Origin: Luedemannella flava
Lineage (GTDB): Bacteria; Actinomycetota; Actinomycetes; Mycobacteriales; Micromonosporaceae
Direction of reading: 5' to 3'
Assembly: GCF_039528515.1 (NCBI RefSeq)
Contig: NZ_BAAALT010000067.1
Span: forward strand, 1 to 64,000
Length of the DNA: 64,000 nt
Every line of letters starts with the position of its first letter. Within the stretch, counting starts at the first letter, position 1. The translations under genes were made by a program, and so were the position numbers. The notes under the pieces are model-generated. The model was given only the letters and a program-made list of their open reading frames with translations, did not search any database and had not been told where the DNA came from. Shown in pieces: positions 17,217 to 25,608 of this stretch.

Positions 17217-17966
17217 TCACGAACCGTCCTTCCTACCGTCGTCATTCTCGCCCACGAGCACGCGCCCGGCGCCCGCGGCGACGGCCGCCACGCCGACCGT
17301 ACCGCGACTCGCCGCGCGGCCCGCGCCCACCGCCGCCACATTCGCGTACGAGAACCGGTGGTGTTCGCAGGCACCGTGCGCATCCAGCGCCGCAGCGTGC
17401 TCGGCGGTCACGTACCCCTTGTGCACAGCAAAGCCGTACGCCGGAAATTCCCGATCCAACTCCACCATGATCCGGTCTCGGGTCACCTTCGCGAGCACGC
17501 TCGCGGCGGCGACGCAGGCCGCCACCTGATCACCCTTCCACACCGCGAGCCCCGGCACGCCCAACCCGTCCACGCGAAAACCGTCGGTGAGGACATAATC
17601 CGGGCGTACCGACAGGCCGGCAAGTGCCCGGCGCATCCCGGCGAGGTTGCACACGTGCAGGCCCCGGGTGTCGACCTCGGTCGGCGGGATCACGACCACG
17701 GCGGTGGCCAGCGCGCGGGCCATGACCTCGTCGAAGACGCGCTCGCGGGCGGCCAGGGTGAGCAGCTTCGAGTCGGCCAGGCCGGGCACCTCGCCGCGGC
17801 GGCCCTCCGGCAGGATCGCGGCGGCCACCACGAGCGGGCCCGCGCAGGCCCCCCGGCCGGCCTCGTCGGCCCCGGCCACCAGGGCGAAGCCCCGGCGCTG
17901 CAGGGCACGCTCGAGCGCGTACAGCCCGCCGTCCCGGCGGACCACCGTGCGCGACGGCGGCAGCAT
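17217..17966 (-). CDS. rnhB: Ribonuclease HII
   Basis: The 249-aa protein contains the RNase HII active-site segments GADEAGRGACAGPLV (Asp-Glu pair) and LADSKLL, and a later catalytic Asp region (DYVLTDGF). It removes ribonucleotides and RNA of RNA-DNA hybrids. The ATG at 17966 has GGAGGCG just upstream and overlaps the stop of the NUDIX gene by one base (TGATG). The last 40 residues (Ala/Gly-rich) extend beyond the family core. Confidence 0.95.
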   Translation of the reverse strand: MLPPSRTVVRRDGGLYALERALQRRGFALVAGADEAGRGACAGPLVVAAAILPEGRRGEVPGLADSKLLTLAARERVFDEVMARALATAVVVIPPTEVDTRGLHVCNLAGMRRALAGLSVRPDYVLTDGFRVDGLGVPGLAVWKGDQVAACVAAASVLAKVTRDRIMVELDREFPAYGFAVHKGYVTAEHAAALDAHGACEHHRFSYANVAAVGAGRAASRGTVGVAAVAAGAGRVLVGENDDGRKDGS

Positions 17967-18457
17967 CACGCCTCCAGGATCTCCCGCAGCACGTCCGCCA
18001 GCTCCGTCGGGTAGCACCGCTCGGTGGTCGCCGCCAGCTCGTCAACGGACCACCAGGCGAACCCGTCGATGTACGCGGACTCGATGTCGTCGAAGCCGGC
18101 GCGGCTGAACGTCCAGTCGGACCCGGGGACCCGCGCCAGAAAGAACTCCTGCTCCTGGACGTACCACTCGCCGGCGAACGGGAACTCCGTCACCTCGCGC
18201 CACACCGGCCCCGTCAGGTCGTCCGCCGCCAACCCGAGCCCGGTCTCCTCACGCAGCTCGCGCACGGCGGCGTCGCGGTAGCTCTCCCCGTCGTCGAGGC
18301 CGCCGCCGACCGTGAACCAGTACAGATGGTCGGGCCGGTGCGGGTCGCGCCCGTGCAGCATGAGCACCCGGTCGCACCCGTCGAGCAGCAGCACGCGAGC
18401 CGCCCGACGCGACCGCGCAGCCACGCCAGGCGGTCGGGTCACATTTCGCTCGCTCAC
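17966..18457 (-). CDS. NUDIX hydrolase
   Basis: The 163-aa protein has a complete Nudix box GGGLDDGESYRDAAVREL followed by REETGL (G-x5-E-x7-REUXEEXGU), which binds Mg2+ for hydrolysis of a nucleoside-diphosphate-linked substrate. The substrate cannot be told from the sequence. The start is GTG 18457 (MSERNVTRPPG), just before the conserved domain. It is coupled to rnhB by TGATG and lies 40 bp downstream of the second signal peptidase gene. Confidence 0.9.
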   Translation of the reverse strand: MSERNVTRPPGVAARSRRAARVLLLDGCDRVLMLHGRDPHRPDHLYWFTVGGGLDDGESYRDAAVRELREETGLGLAADDLTGPVWREVTEFPFAGEWYVQEQEFFLARVPGSDWTFSRAGFDDIESAYIDGFAWWSVDELAATTERCYPTELADVLREILEA

Positions 18458-18497
18458 GACGGGACAGCCTAGCCCGTGCGGGTGACAACGACGGGCG

Positions 18498-19148
18498 TCA
18501 ACCGCCCGGCGGCGCGGGGACGCCGTCGAATGTGGACGGAACCGTGAGCCAGGTCGCGCGGGTGAACGGCCAGAAGAGCACGAAGGCCCGGCCGACGACC
18601 GAGTCGACGGGGATCGTCGAGGCGGTGGCGTCGCCGTTGGTGCGCTTGAACAGCTCGTGCGAGTCGCCCGAGTGCGAGCGGTGGTCGCCCATGACCCACA
18701 GGCGTCCGGCCGGCACCACGACGTCGAACCGGGAGTCGCTCGGCTCATCGGTGCCCTGCGCGTCGGAGTACAGGTACGACGTCTCGTCGAGCGCCTTGCC
18801 GTTGACCGTGATGCGGTTCTGCGCGTCGCAGCAGACGACGTGGTCACCGGGCGTGCCGATGACGCGCTTGATGAAGTCCTTCTCGTTCGGATCGGAGCGC
18901 CACATCATCGGCGCCTCGAACACGATGATCTCGCCACGGTGCGGGTCGCGGAAGTCGTACACCAGCTTGTTGACGAGCACACGGTCGTTGATGTTGAGCG
19001 TGTTCTCCATCGACTCGGACGGGATGAAGAAGGTCTGCAGAACGAACGCGCGCACCACGATCGCGACGACGATGGCGACGCCGAGCAGGATCGGCAGCTC
19101 GCGCCAGAAGGGGGTGCGGGTCTTGGCGGGTTGCTCGTCAATCACCAC
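18498..19148 (-). CDS. lepB: Signal peptidase I (short copy)
   Basis: The 216-aa protein has one membrane helix (residues about 18-38), catalytic Ser46 in FIPSESMENTL and Lys94 in DFIKRVIGTPGDHV, and the downstream GDHRSHSGDS box. It cleaves secretory signal peptides on the outer face of the membrane. The start is GTG 19148, which overlaps the upstream paralogue by 7 nt, so the two are probably translationally coupled. Confidence 0.94.
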   Translation of the reverse strand: MVIDEQPAKTRTPFWRELPILLGVAIVVAIVVRAFVLQTFFIPSESMENTLNINDRVLVNKLVYDFRDPHRGEIIVFEAPMMWRSDPNEKDFIKRVIGTPGDHVVCCDAQNRITVNGKALDETSYLYSDAQGTDEPSDSRFDVVVPAGRLWVMGDHRSHSGDSHELFKRTNGDATASTIPVDSVVGRAFVLFWPFTRATWLTVPSTFDGVPAPPGG

Positions 19149-20335
19149 AGAAGCCTACGACCTCGTCTCCGATGGATACGCACCGAACGCGCCGATATCG
19201 CCAAAGACGCGAGAATCGGCAAACCGACAACCCCCCACGCGGTCGCGTCGGCCCCCGGAAGCGGGCCGGTCGTGGCGCCGGAGGCCACCGTGGTGGGCAC
19301 GTCGGCGAGGCTGTCCGGCGCCGGGAGCATCTTCCAGCGGTCCTTGGGCCACACCACGACGAAGGCGCGGCCGATCACGTCCTCCATGGGGACGGTGCCG
19401 CTGCACCGGGAGTCCAACGAGACCGACCGGTGGTCACCCATCACGAACAGCTGGCCCGGCGGGACGATCACTTCGTCGAAGTTGCGCACGAGGCACATGT
19501 GTGGCTGCGACGGGTCGACCAACGGCGCGGGGTTGTTGATGTAGGGCTCGTCGAGGGACTGGCCGTTCACGACGACCCGACCCTGGTCGTCGCAGCACTT
19601 GATGTGGTCGCCGGGCAGGCCGATGACGCGCTTGATGAAGTCCTTCTCGTTGGGCTGGCTAAGGCCGATGAGGTCGCTGAAGGTGCGCCCGAACCGGCTG
19701 AGCAGTGAGGTGGGCTTCTCGATTTTGTTGTCGGGCTCGTGCTGCCAGTTGCCTGAGCCCTTGAAGACGATGATCTCGCCGCGCTTGATGCCGCGCACCC
19801 CGTAGACGACCTTGTTGACCAGCACCCGGTCCTTGACGAGCAGGGTCTGCTCCATCGAGCTGGACGGGATGTAGAAGGCCTGCACGAGGAACGTGCGGAT
19901 CAGCACCGCCAGACAGAAGGCCACCACGAGCAGCAGCGGCAGCTCCAGGAACAGCGGCATGGGCCCCCGCGCGCGCGGACGCTTGACCGGCTCACGCTTG
20001 GCGGCGTGCCGCCCGTCGTCGTCATAGTTGACCTTGCGGGCGATCCGCGAGGGCCGCCGCTCCGGCTCGTACGGCGGCCGGCCGTGCCCCGGGTGCGATG
20101 AAGCGGCCGACGGGTAGCCTCGCCCGCCGGCCGGATAGTTGCCCGAGGGCCCACCCCCCGTATGGGGTGGTCGGGGCGATCCGTAGACGGGCGCGGCGCC
20201 CGAGGGCGGGTATTCCGGGCGGCGGCCGCTGGCCGGCGGCTGGCCACGGTAGCCGGGGACGCCGTAGCCGCCCGGCGCGCCGCCGGGGTAGGCCGCGTCG
20301 TCACCGCGGTCCGAGCTGTCGAGCTTGCCGTCCAT
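19142..20335 (-). CDS. lepB: Signal peptidase I (long copy with disordered N-terminus)
   Basis: The 397-aa protein has about 115 residues of Gly/Pro/Tyr-rich low-complexity sequence, then a membrane helix (FLELPLLLVVAFCLAVLI). The peptidase domain carries catalytic Ser in IPSSSMEQTL (about residue 160), Lys in DFIKRVIGLPGDHI and the GDHRSVSLDSR box. A second hydrophobic helix near the C-terminus (AWGVVGLPILASLAISA) gives it an extra membrane anchor that the short copy lacks. ATG 20335 is preferred to GTG 20338. It overlaps the short copy by 7 nt. The Ser/Lys dyad is intact in both copies. Confidence 0.93.
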   Translation of the reverse strand: MDGKLDSSDRGDDAAYPGGAPGGYGVPGYRGQPPASGRRPEYPPSGAAPVYGSPRPPHTGGGPSGNYPAGGRGYPSAASSHPGHGRPPYEPERRPSRIARKVNYDDDGRHAAKREPVKRPRARGPMPLFLELPLLLVVAFCLAVLIRTFLVQAFYIPSSSMEQTLLVKDRVLVNKVVYGVRGIKRGEIIVFKGSGNWQHEPDNKIEKPTSLLSRFGRTFSDLIGLSQPNEKDFIKRVIGLPGDHIKCCDDQGRVVVNGQSLDEPYINNPAPLVDPSQPHMCLVRNFDEVIVPPGQLFVMGDHRSVSLDSRCSGTVPMEDVIGRAFVVVWPKDRWKMLPAPDSLADVPTTVASGATTGPLPGADATAWGVVGLPILASLAISARSVRIHRRRGRRLLW

Positions 20336-20455
20336 CACGGGAATCAGCGTAGTTGGCTGCGGGCCGTCACGACATCCGCCTCAGTGGTGGACGTGAGATC
20401 ATTTTCCGAAACATCGCCGGTCACGGTGCCACGAACCGGTGAAAGAACCAATGCC

Positions 20456-20486
20456 AAAAGCCCCCGGGACACACGTCCCAGGGGCT
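20456..20486 (-). terminator. Rho-independent terminator after rplS
   Basis: Read on the minus strand: AGCCCCTGGGAC, loop GTGT, GTCCCGGGGGCT, then TTTT. This is a 12-bp stem with one G-T pair, 20 bp after the rplS stop and just before the lepB pair. Confidence 0.85.
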
Positions 20487-20505
20487 GTGACGGAGGTGTC
20501 CGCGC

Positions 20506-20862
20506 TCAGGCGGGCAGCTTCTCGCGGCGCTCCTTGATCTTGGCCTTCTTGCCGCGGAGCTCGCGCAGGTAGTAGAGCTTGGCGCGGCGCACGTCACCGC
20601 GCGTCACCACCTCGATCTTGTCGAGCGAGGGGCCGTTGAGCGGGTAGGTCCGCTCGACGCCGACGCCGAAGCTGACCTTGCGGATCGTGAAGGTCTCCCG
20701 CAGACCCGAGCCCTGGCGGCGGATGACGACGCCCTGGAAGATCTGGATGCGGGAACGGTTGCCCTCGACAACCCGCACGTGCACCTTGAGCGTGTCGCCA
20801 GCGGCAAACCGGGGAATGTCGGTCCGCAGCGACTGGGCGTCGAGGGCGTCCAGGGTGTTCAT
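20506..20862 (-). CDS. rplS: 50S ribosomal protein L19
   Basis: The 118-aa protein has full L19 length and motifs: DIPRFAAGDTLKVHVRVVEG, FQGVVIRRQGSGLRETFTIRK, GVGVERTYPLNGP and the basic tail RAKLYYLRELRGKKAKIKE. It lies at the 30S-50S interface. The start ATG 20862 matches the family. It is followed by a strong terminator and preceded by trmD, the usual trmD-rplS order. Confidence 0.97.
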   Translation of the reverse strand: MNTLDALDAQSLRTDIPRFAAGDTLKVHVRVVEGNRSRIQIFQGVVIRRQGSGLRETFTIRKVSFGVGVERTYPLNGPSLDKIEVVTRGDVRRAKLYYLRELRGKKAKIKERREKLPA

Positions 20863-20952
20863 CGCATGTCCTAGGGCTCACGGCGCGGCGGGACCGCGCG
20901 GAAATCGGTCTTTGTGTGTGCGCGGCGGAGCGAGCCACCTGCGGCAACCCCA

Positions 20953-21732
20953 CTACTTTGCCACATCGACCTCGGTAACCGGAAATCCGGGTGCCTGATA
21001 ACCGGCCGACGTCAGCGCCGTCACATCGTGCTTGCCCAGCTTAGCCGGGTCCAGGGCGGCCAGGAGGTCGGGTCGGCGTTCCGCCGTGCGGGTGAGCGCC
21101 GCCGCGCGCCGCCAGCGGGCGATGCGCCCGTGGTCACCGGAGCGCAGCACGTCGGGCACCTCGCGGCCGCGCCAGACGGCCGGCTTGGTGTACACCGGGG
21201 TCTCCAGCAGACCGTCGACGTGCGACTCGTCGACCAGCGACTCGGCGTTACCGAGGACGCCGGGCAGCAGCCGGGTCACCGCCTCCATGATCACGAGCAC
21301 CGCGACCTCGCCGCCGAAGAGCACGTAGTCGCCGAGGGAGACCTCGCTCACCCGGCCCCGCACCGCGGCCTCGTCGAGGACCCGCTGGTCGATGCCCTCG
21401 TAGCGGCCGCACGCGAAGACCAGGTGCGACTCGGTCGCCAGCTCGTGGGCCGTGCGCTGGGTGAACAGCGCCCCGGCCGGGCTCGGCACGACCAGGTGCG
21501 CACCGGCGGGGAGCAGCGCGTCGAGTGCCTCGCCCCACGGCTCGGGCCGCATGACCATGCCGGGGCCGCCGCCGTACGGGGTGTCGTCCACGGTGCGGTG
21601 CACGTCGTGGGTCCAGTCCCGCAGGTCGTGCACGGCGATCTCGAGCAGGCCGGAGGCCCGCGCCTTGCCGATGAGCGACAGTTCGAGCGGGGCGAGGTAC
21701 TCCGGGAAGATCGTCACGATGTCCGCGCGCAT
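20953..21732 (-). CDS. trmD: tRNA (guanine-N1)-methyltransferase
   Basis: The 259-aa protein is a SPOUT-fold methyltransferase that makes m1G37 in tRNAs using SAM. Visible motifs are DDTPYGGGPGMVMRPEP, the knot segment CGRYEGIDQRVLDE, and SLGDYVLFGGE. ATG 21732 (MRADIVTIFPEYL) has GGGGG 8 nt upstream and matches the family start. It lies 13 bp after rimM, in the rpsP-khpA-rimM-trmD-rplS order typical of bacteria. Confidence 0.97.
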   Translation of the reverse strand: MRADIVTIFPEYLAPLELSLIGKARASGLLEIAVHDLRDWTHDVHRTVDDTPYGGGPGMVMRPEPWGEALDALLPAGAHLVVPSPAGALFTQRTAHELATESHLVFACGRYEGIDQRVLDEAAVRGRVSEVSLGDYVLFGGEVAVLVIMEAVTRLLPGVLGNAESLVDESHVDGLLETPVYTKPAVWRGREVPDVLRSGDHGRIARWRRAAALTRTAERRPDLLAALDPAKLGKHDVTALTSAGYQAPGFPVTEVDVAK

Positions 21733-21745
21733 CCGGATTCCCCCA

Positions 21746-22255
21746 CTAAAGATCAAATAAGCCGTCGGGCGGGGTCAGCACGACCCGCCCGGCCGCGACG
21801 TCCACCTCGGGGACGATCGCCTTCACGAACGGCACGAGGGCCGTCTTGCCGCCGGTCAGCCGCACGTGCAGCAGGTCACTGGCGGGGGCGTGCTCCACGC
21901 GGACGACCTTGCCCAACTCAACGCCCAGGTCGTCGACAGCGGCGAGGCCGACCAGCTGGTGATCGAGGAACTCGTCCGGGTCCTCCGGGTCGGGCAGGTC
22001 GGCGGTGTCGACGCAGAGCAGAACGCCGCGCAGCCCTTCGGCGATCGTGCGGTCCGCGATGCCCTCGAACGTCACCAGCAGCCAGCCCTTGTGCGGCCGC
22101 ATGCTGTTGACGGTCAGCGGGCCGGCCGCCGCCGGATCAGTGATGAGCACCGACCCGGCGGCGAAGCGCGCCTCGGGTTCGTCCGTGCGCGGCTCCACGG
22201 AGAGTTCCCCGCGGATGCCGTGCGGACGCCCGACGCGCCCGACCACAACCAGCAT
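21746..22255 (-). CDS. rimM: 16S rRNA processing protein RimM
   Basis: The 169-aa protein has the N-terminal RimM barrel (VVVGRVGRPHGIRGELSVEPRTDEP) and the C-terminal PRC-barrel-like domain (LVGLAAVDDLGVELGKV to ILVPFVKAIVPEVDV-like). It helps maturation of the 30S head by binding S19. Start ATG 22255 is the family start. It is 10 bp downstream of khpA and 13 bp upstream of trmD. Confidence 0.96.
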   Translation of the reverse strand: MLVVVGRVGRPHGIRGELSVEPRTDEPEARFAAGSVLITDPAAAGPLTVNSMRPHKGWLLVTFEGIADRTIAEGLRGVLLCVDTADLPDPEDPDEFLDHQLVGLAAVDDLGVELGKVVRVEHAPASDLLHVRLTGGKTALVPFVKAIVPEVDVAAGRVVLTPPDGLFDL

Positions 22256-22265
22256 GAGAGATCAA

Positions 22266-22499
22266 TCAGTACGCGTCGACGATGTCGACCCGCACGCCCC
22301 GGCCACCGACCGAGGTGATCACCTGCCGAAGGGCCTTGGCGGTGCGACCGCCACGACCGATCACGGTGCCCAGGTCCTCGGGGTGCACCCGGACCTCGAG
22401 ACGCTGCCCACGCCGACCATCGATCATGCGCACGCGGACGTCGTCGGGGTGGGTGACGATGCCCTTGACCAGGTGCTCCAGTGCCGGCCGGAGCGCCAC
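22266..22499 (-). CDS. khpA: KH-domain RNA-binding protein KhpA
   Basis: The 77-aa protein is a single KH domain with the GxxG loop in VIGRGGRTAKALRQVI. It starts at GTG 22499, one base after the rpsP stop region, as is usual for this gene in Gram-positive bacteria. KhpA binds RNA, often together with KhpB. The upstream in-frame ATG (22526) lies inside rpsP and is not used. Confidence 0.94.
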   Translation of the reverse strand: MALRPALEHLVKGIVTHPDDVRVRMIDGRRGQRLEVRVHPEDLGTVIGRGGRTAKALRQVITSVGGRGVRVDIVDAY

Positions 22500-22500
22500 G

Positions 22501-22953
22501 TCAGCTCTCCGCACCGGCGTCGGCAACGGCCTGCTCCTCAGCCGGGGCCTCGGCGGCCTTCTTCTTCGCCGGAGCCTCCTTCTTGACCTTGGGCGTCTCG
22601 GCGGCGAGACCGGCGGCGGCCTGCGCCTCAGCCTCGTACGTCGCGGTGCGGCTGGCCTTCTGCGGGGCGACCTTCAGCGGCTCGGCGGGGGCGGGCAGGC
22701 CCTTGAACTTCTGCCAGTCACCGGTCTTGGAGAGGATCGCCACGACCGGCTCGCTCGGCTGCGCGCCGACGGAGAGCCAGTGCTGCACCCGCTCGGAGTT
22801 GACCTCGATGCGCGAGGGGTCCTCCTTCGGGTGGTAGAGCCCGATCTGCTCGATCGCGCGACCGTCCCGCTTGGTGCGGGAGTCGGCGACGACGATGCGG
22901 TACTGCGGGTTGCGGATCTTGCCCATCCGCAGAAGCCGGATACGAACGGCCAC
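22501..22953 (-). CDS. rpsP: 30S ribosomal protein S16
   Basis: The 150-aa protein has the S16 core (VAVRIRLLRMGKIRNPQYRIVVADSR, GLYHPKEDPSRIEVNSERVQHWLSVGAQPSE) and an Ala/Glu/Lys-rich C-terminal extension of about 65 residues, a known feature of actinobacterial S16. GTG 22953 has AGGAG about 10 nt upstream. It is the first gene of the rpsP-khpA-rimM-trmD-rplS cluster; the 194-bp gap to 23147 should hold its promoter. Confidence 0.96.
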   Translation of the reverse strand: MAVRIRLLRMGKIRNPQYRIVVADSRTKRDGRAIEQIGLYHPKEDPSRIEVNSERVQHWLSVGAQPSEPVVAILSKTGDWQKFKGLPAPAEPLKVAPQKASRTATYEAEAQAAAGLAAETPKVKKEAPAKKKAAEAPAEEQAVADAGAES

Positions 22954-23147
22954 GGTTTTTTCGCTCCTGAGTTGATAAAGCTGAGCGTGCTCCCCGCTCC
23001 CGTGGGGTTGGGCGCGGTCGGCTACTCGTGGACTGACCCGCGGCCGGGTTAGAGGGCTCGGCCGCACGTCGGATACCAGCGAACTATTCTGCCAGATCGG
23101 ACGCCGCGACTCGAACGCGGGCGGCCCCGGAAGGTGGGTACGGCGTT

Positions 23148-24227
23148 ATGGCCCTACATGTGCGCGGCGTCCTGCTCCCCGACGACCAGACCCGCGATCT
23201 CTGGCTGGTTGGCGACCGGGTCAGCCTGACCCCGGTGGCGGACGCCACGACGGTCGTGGACGGCGGGTTCATCCTGCCCGGACTGGTCGACGCCCACTGC
23301 CACATCGGCATCCGGCCCGGCGGCGCGCCGATCGGGTCCGTTGACGAGGCCCGCGCGCTCGCCACCGTCGACCGGGACGCGGGCGTGCTGGCGATCCGCG
23401 ACGCCGGCTCGCCCTACCCGTACCCCGAATTGGATCATGATCCCGACGTGCCGCGACTGGCCCGGGCGGGGCGACACGTCGCGCCGCCGCGCCGCTACCT
23501 GCGCGACATCGGGGTCGAGGTAGGTGCCGACGGCGTCGACGCGGCCGTGCGCGAGCAGGCCGCCCTCGGCAACGGCTGGGTGAAGCTCGTGGGCGACTGG
23601 ATCTCCCGGGAGGCCGGCGACCTGGCCCCCGCCTGGGACGCCGCCACCATGACCGGCGCGGTCGCCGCGGCGCACGCGGCCGGCGCCCGGGTGGCGGTCC
23701 ACACCTTCGCCGAGGAGCCGGTGGCGGCGCTGGTGCGCGCCGGGGTGGACTCGGTCGAGCACGGCACCGGCCTGTCGGACGCGGACATCGCCGAGATGGC
23801 GGCGCGCGGCACCGCCCTCGTACCCACAATGATCAACATCATGACCTTCGGCAACATCGCCGCGCGGGCCGAGGCCAAATTCCCCGGGTACGCGAAGCAC
23901 ATGCTGGCCCTGCGCGACCGGCACGCGGGGGTGGTCGCCGACGCGTACGCGGCCGGGGTGCCGATCTTCGTGGGCAGCGACGCGGGCGGCGGCATCGCCC
24001 ACGGCCGGGCGGCCGACGAGATGCTCATGCTGCACACCGCCGCCGGCTTGCGCCCGCTCGACGTGCTCGCCGCCGCGTCCTGGGGGGCGCGGGCCTGGCT
24101 CGGCTTCCCCGGCCTCGTCGAGGGTGGATTCGCGGACCTGGTCGCCTATCCCACCGATCCGCGCGCCGACCTCGAGGTCGTGCGCGCCCCGTCCCGGATC
24201 ATCCTGCGGGGCCGCGTAATTCGATAG
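23148..24227 (+). CDS. Metal-dependent amidohydrolase
   Basis: The 359-aa protein has the amidohydrolase-superfamily layout: a short N-terminal beta-domain, HxH at His50/His52 (DAHCHIG), Lys146 in GWVKLVGDW (carboxylated or plain lysine ligand position), His185 (VHTF), His205 (VEHGTG) and Asp278 (FVGSDAGG). These are all the ligands of a typical metal centre. The substrate is unknown; imidazolonepropionase/prolidase-like relatives hydrolyse cyclic amides or peptides. It is the first gene of the accessory zone between rpsP and ffh. Confidence 0.9.
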   Translation: MALHVRGVLLPDDQTRDLWLVGDRVSLTPVADATTVVDGGFILPGLVDAHCHIGIRPGGAPIGSVDEARALATVDRDAGVLAIRDAGSPYPYPELDHDPDVPRLARAGRHVAPPRRYLRDIGVEVGADGVDAAVREQAALGNGWVKLVGDWISREAGDLAPAWDAATMTGAVAAAHAAGARVAVHTFAEEPVAALVRAGVDSVEHGTGLSDADIAEMAARGTALVPTMINIMTFGNIAARAEAKFPGYAKHMLALRDRHAGVVADAYAAGVPIFVGSDAGGGIAHGRAADEMLMLHTAAGLRPLDVLAAASWGARAWLGFPGLVEGGFADLVAYPTDPRADLEVVRAPSRIILRGRVIR

Positions 24228-24297
24228 TCCAATATCGATAGTCCGGGCCACTGTGGCGTGACGCTCTGTGACAGCATGGTACGGGGAGGTGTGCGCC

Positions 24298-24348
24298 ATG
24301 CCGGAATTGCGAGCACGGAAGCGACATTCAGGGCACGCCGCGTCGTGA
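24298..24348 (+). CDS. Possible 16-codon leader ORF before the kinase gene
   Basis: ATG 24298 follows a very good ribosome-binding site (GGGGAGG at 24283-24289, 8 nt spacing) and opens a 16-codon frame (MPELRARKRHSGHAAS) whose TGA overlaps the GTG start of the kinase gene (GTGA at 24345-24348). The kinase start itself has no ribosome-binding site, so translation may be coupled through this short ORF. Alternatively a one-base sequencing error has split the true N-terminus. Confidence 0.4.
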   Translation: MPELRARKRHSGHAAS

Positions 24349-24932
24349 CCCGGCCCGTGATCCTCATGAACGGGCTGCCAGGGGCCGGCAAGACCACGCT
24401 CGGCCGGGCCCTGGCCAGGCTGCTGCGCCTCCCCCTGTTCAGCAAGGACGTCATCAAGGAGGCGCACGCCGACGTGCTCGGCGTCGACTCGCCCGACACG
24501 CGGCCCCAGCCGGTGTGGAACCAGGCGCTCGGGGCGGCCGCCAGCGAGACCATGTGGGCCCTGCTCACCCACGCCGCCGGCGGCGCGATCTGCGACAGCG
24601 CCTGGCTGCCCCGCACGCGCGAGATCGTCGTGCGCGGGCTGCGCCGGGCCAACGTGGCGCCGACCGACGTCCTGGAGATCTGGTGCGAGGTGCCCGCGCC
24701 GCTGGCGCGGCGCCGGTTCGAGGCCCGCGCCCCGAGCCGCCACCCGATCCACGGCCCGCAGGTCGGGCTCGACCGGCTGTGGCTCACCTGGGCGGCCGAG
24801 GCCGCGCCGCTCGCGCTCGGCGCGGTGCTGCAGGTCGACACGTCCCGCGAGGTCGACGTCGACGCGCTCGCCGCCGCGGTGCGCGACCGGGTCGTCCGCG
24901 TCAACCTCGACGGCACGTCCACATCCCGGTAG
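24345..24932 (+). CDS. P-loop kinase-like ATPase (zeta/chloramphenicol-phosphotransferase type)
   Basis: The 195-aa protein starts VTRPVILMNGLPGAGKTTLG, with Walker A Gly10-Thr17, followed by FSKDVIKEAHAD, an aspartate-containing DSAWLPRTR segment and a basic RRRFEARAPSRHPIHGP lid. This is the layout of small P-loop kinases that phosphorylate a small molecule or sugar nucleotide. The true start is unclear: GTG 24345 begins right before the P-loop; longer in-frame options are GTG 24258 and ATG 24276. The substrate is unknown. The DUF402 gene follows 19 bp downstream. Confidence 0.8.
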   Translation: MTRPVILMNGLPGAGKTTLGRALARLLRLPLFSKDVIKEAHADVLGVDSPDTRPQPVWNQALGAAASETMWALLTHAAGGAICDSAWLPRTREIVVRGLRRANVAPTDVLEIWCEVPAPLARRRFEARAPSRHPIHGPQVGLDRLWLTWAAEAAPLALGAVLQVDTSREVDVDALAAAVRDRVVRVNLDGTSTSR

Positions 24933-24951
24933 GCGGATAGACTCGCCGCTC

Positions 24952-25608
24952 ATGACGGGGACATGGCCGGTGGGCCGACTCATACTGCGCCGGCACTTCA
25001 TGCGCGACGACCTGCTCGCCCGGGTCTGGGTCGGGCGGGTGGCCGCCGACGACGAGACCGGGCTGTGGACGTGGATCGCCACCGGCAGCGCCTACCGCGA
25101 CCTCGGGGCGGCCGACGGCCGCGCGTTCCGGGAGGTGCCGTTCGGCGAATGGGGCCGCACGGCCACCGCGATGAAGGAGCTGACCTGGCGCAACGACGTG
25201 CTGATGCTGCATCCGCGCGCCGGGGCGTACTCGCTGTGGTTCTTCTTCGACCCTGACGGCGGCTTCCGGCAGTGGTACGTCAACCTGGAGGAGCCCGGCG
25301 CCCGGTGGGACGACGGCGGCATCGCCGGGATCGACACCGTCGACCAGGACCTCGACATCGTCGCGACGGCCGACCGCGCCTGGCGGTGGAAGGACGAGGA
25401 CGAGTTCGCCGACCACCTCGCCCACCCGGACGTCTACTGGGTCGACGACCCCGAGGCGGTGTGGGCGGAGGGCAAGCGGGTCGTCGGGCTCATCGAGTCC
25501 GGCGCGGCCCCGTTCGACGGCCGGGGCTGCGACTTCCGGCCGCCGGCCGCCTGGACACCACCTGTGGACATGCCCGCAGGGTGGCAGCGGCCGCGTCAGG
25601 CCAGCTGA
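24952..25608 (+). CDS. DUF402 protein, copy A
   Basis: The 218-aa protein has the DUF402 core: WYVNLEEPGARW, then DTVDQDLDIVATADRAWRWK and DEDEFADHL. In characterised relatives (FomD, nucleoside di/triphosphatases of the Ntdp type) the same Asp/Glu cluster binds divalent metals and hydrolyses a nucleotide phosphoanhydride. That activity is therefore plausible but unproven here. A paralogue of similar length lies at 26312, with an unrelated gene antisense between them. Its 3' end overlaps that antisense gene by 13 bp. Confidence 0.88.
   Translation: MTGTWPVGRLILRRHFMRDDLLARVWVGRVAADDETGLWTWIATGSAYRDLGAADGRAFREVPFGEWGRTATAMKELTWRNDVLMLHPRAGAYSLWFFFDPDGGFRQWYVNLEEPGARWDDGGIAGIDTVDQDLDIVATADRAWRWKDEDEFADHLAHPDVYWVDDPEAVWAEGKRVVGLIESGAAPFDGRGCDFRPPAAWTPPVDMPAGWQRPRQAS

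Noticed and set aside
22954..23147. Riboswitch or leader upstream of the amidohydrolase
   Set aside because: No conserved structure recognised.
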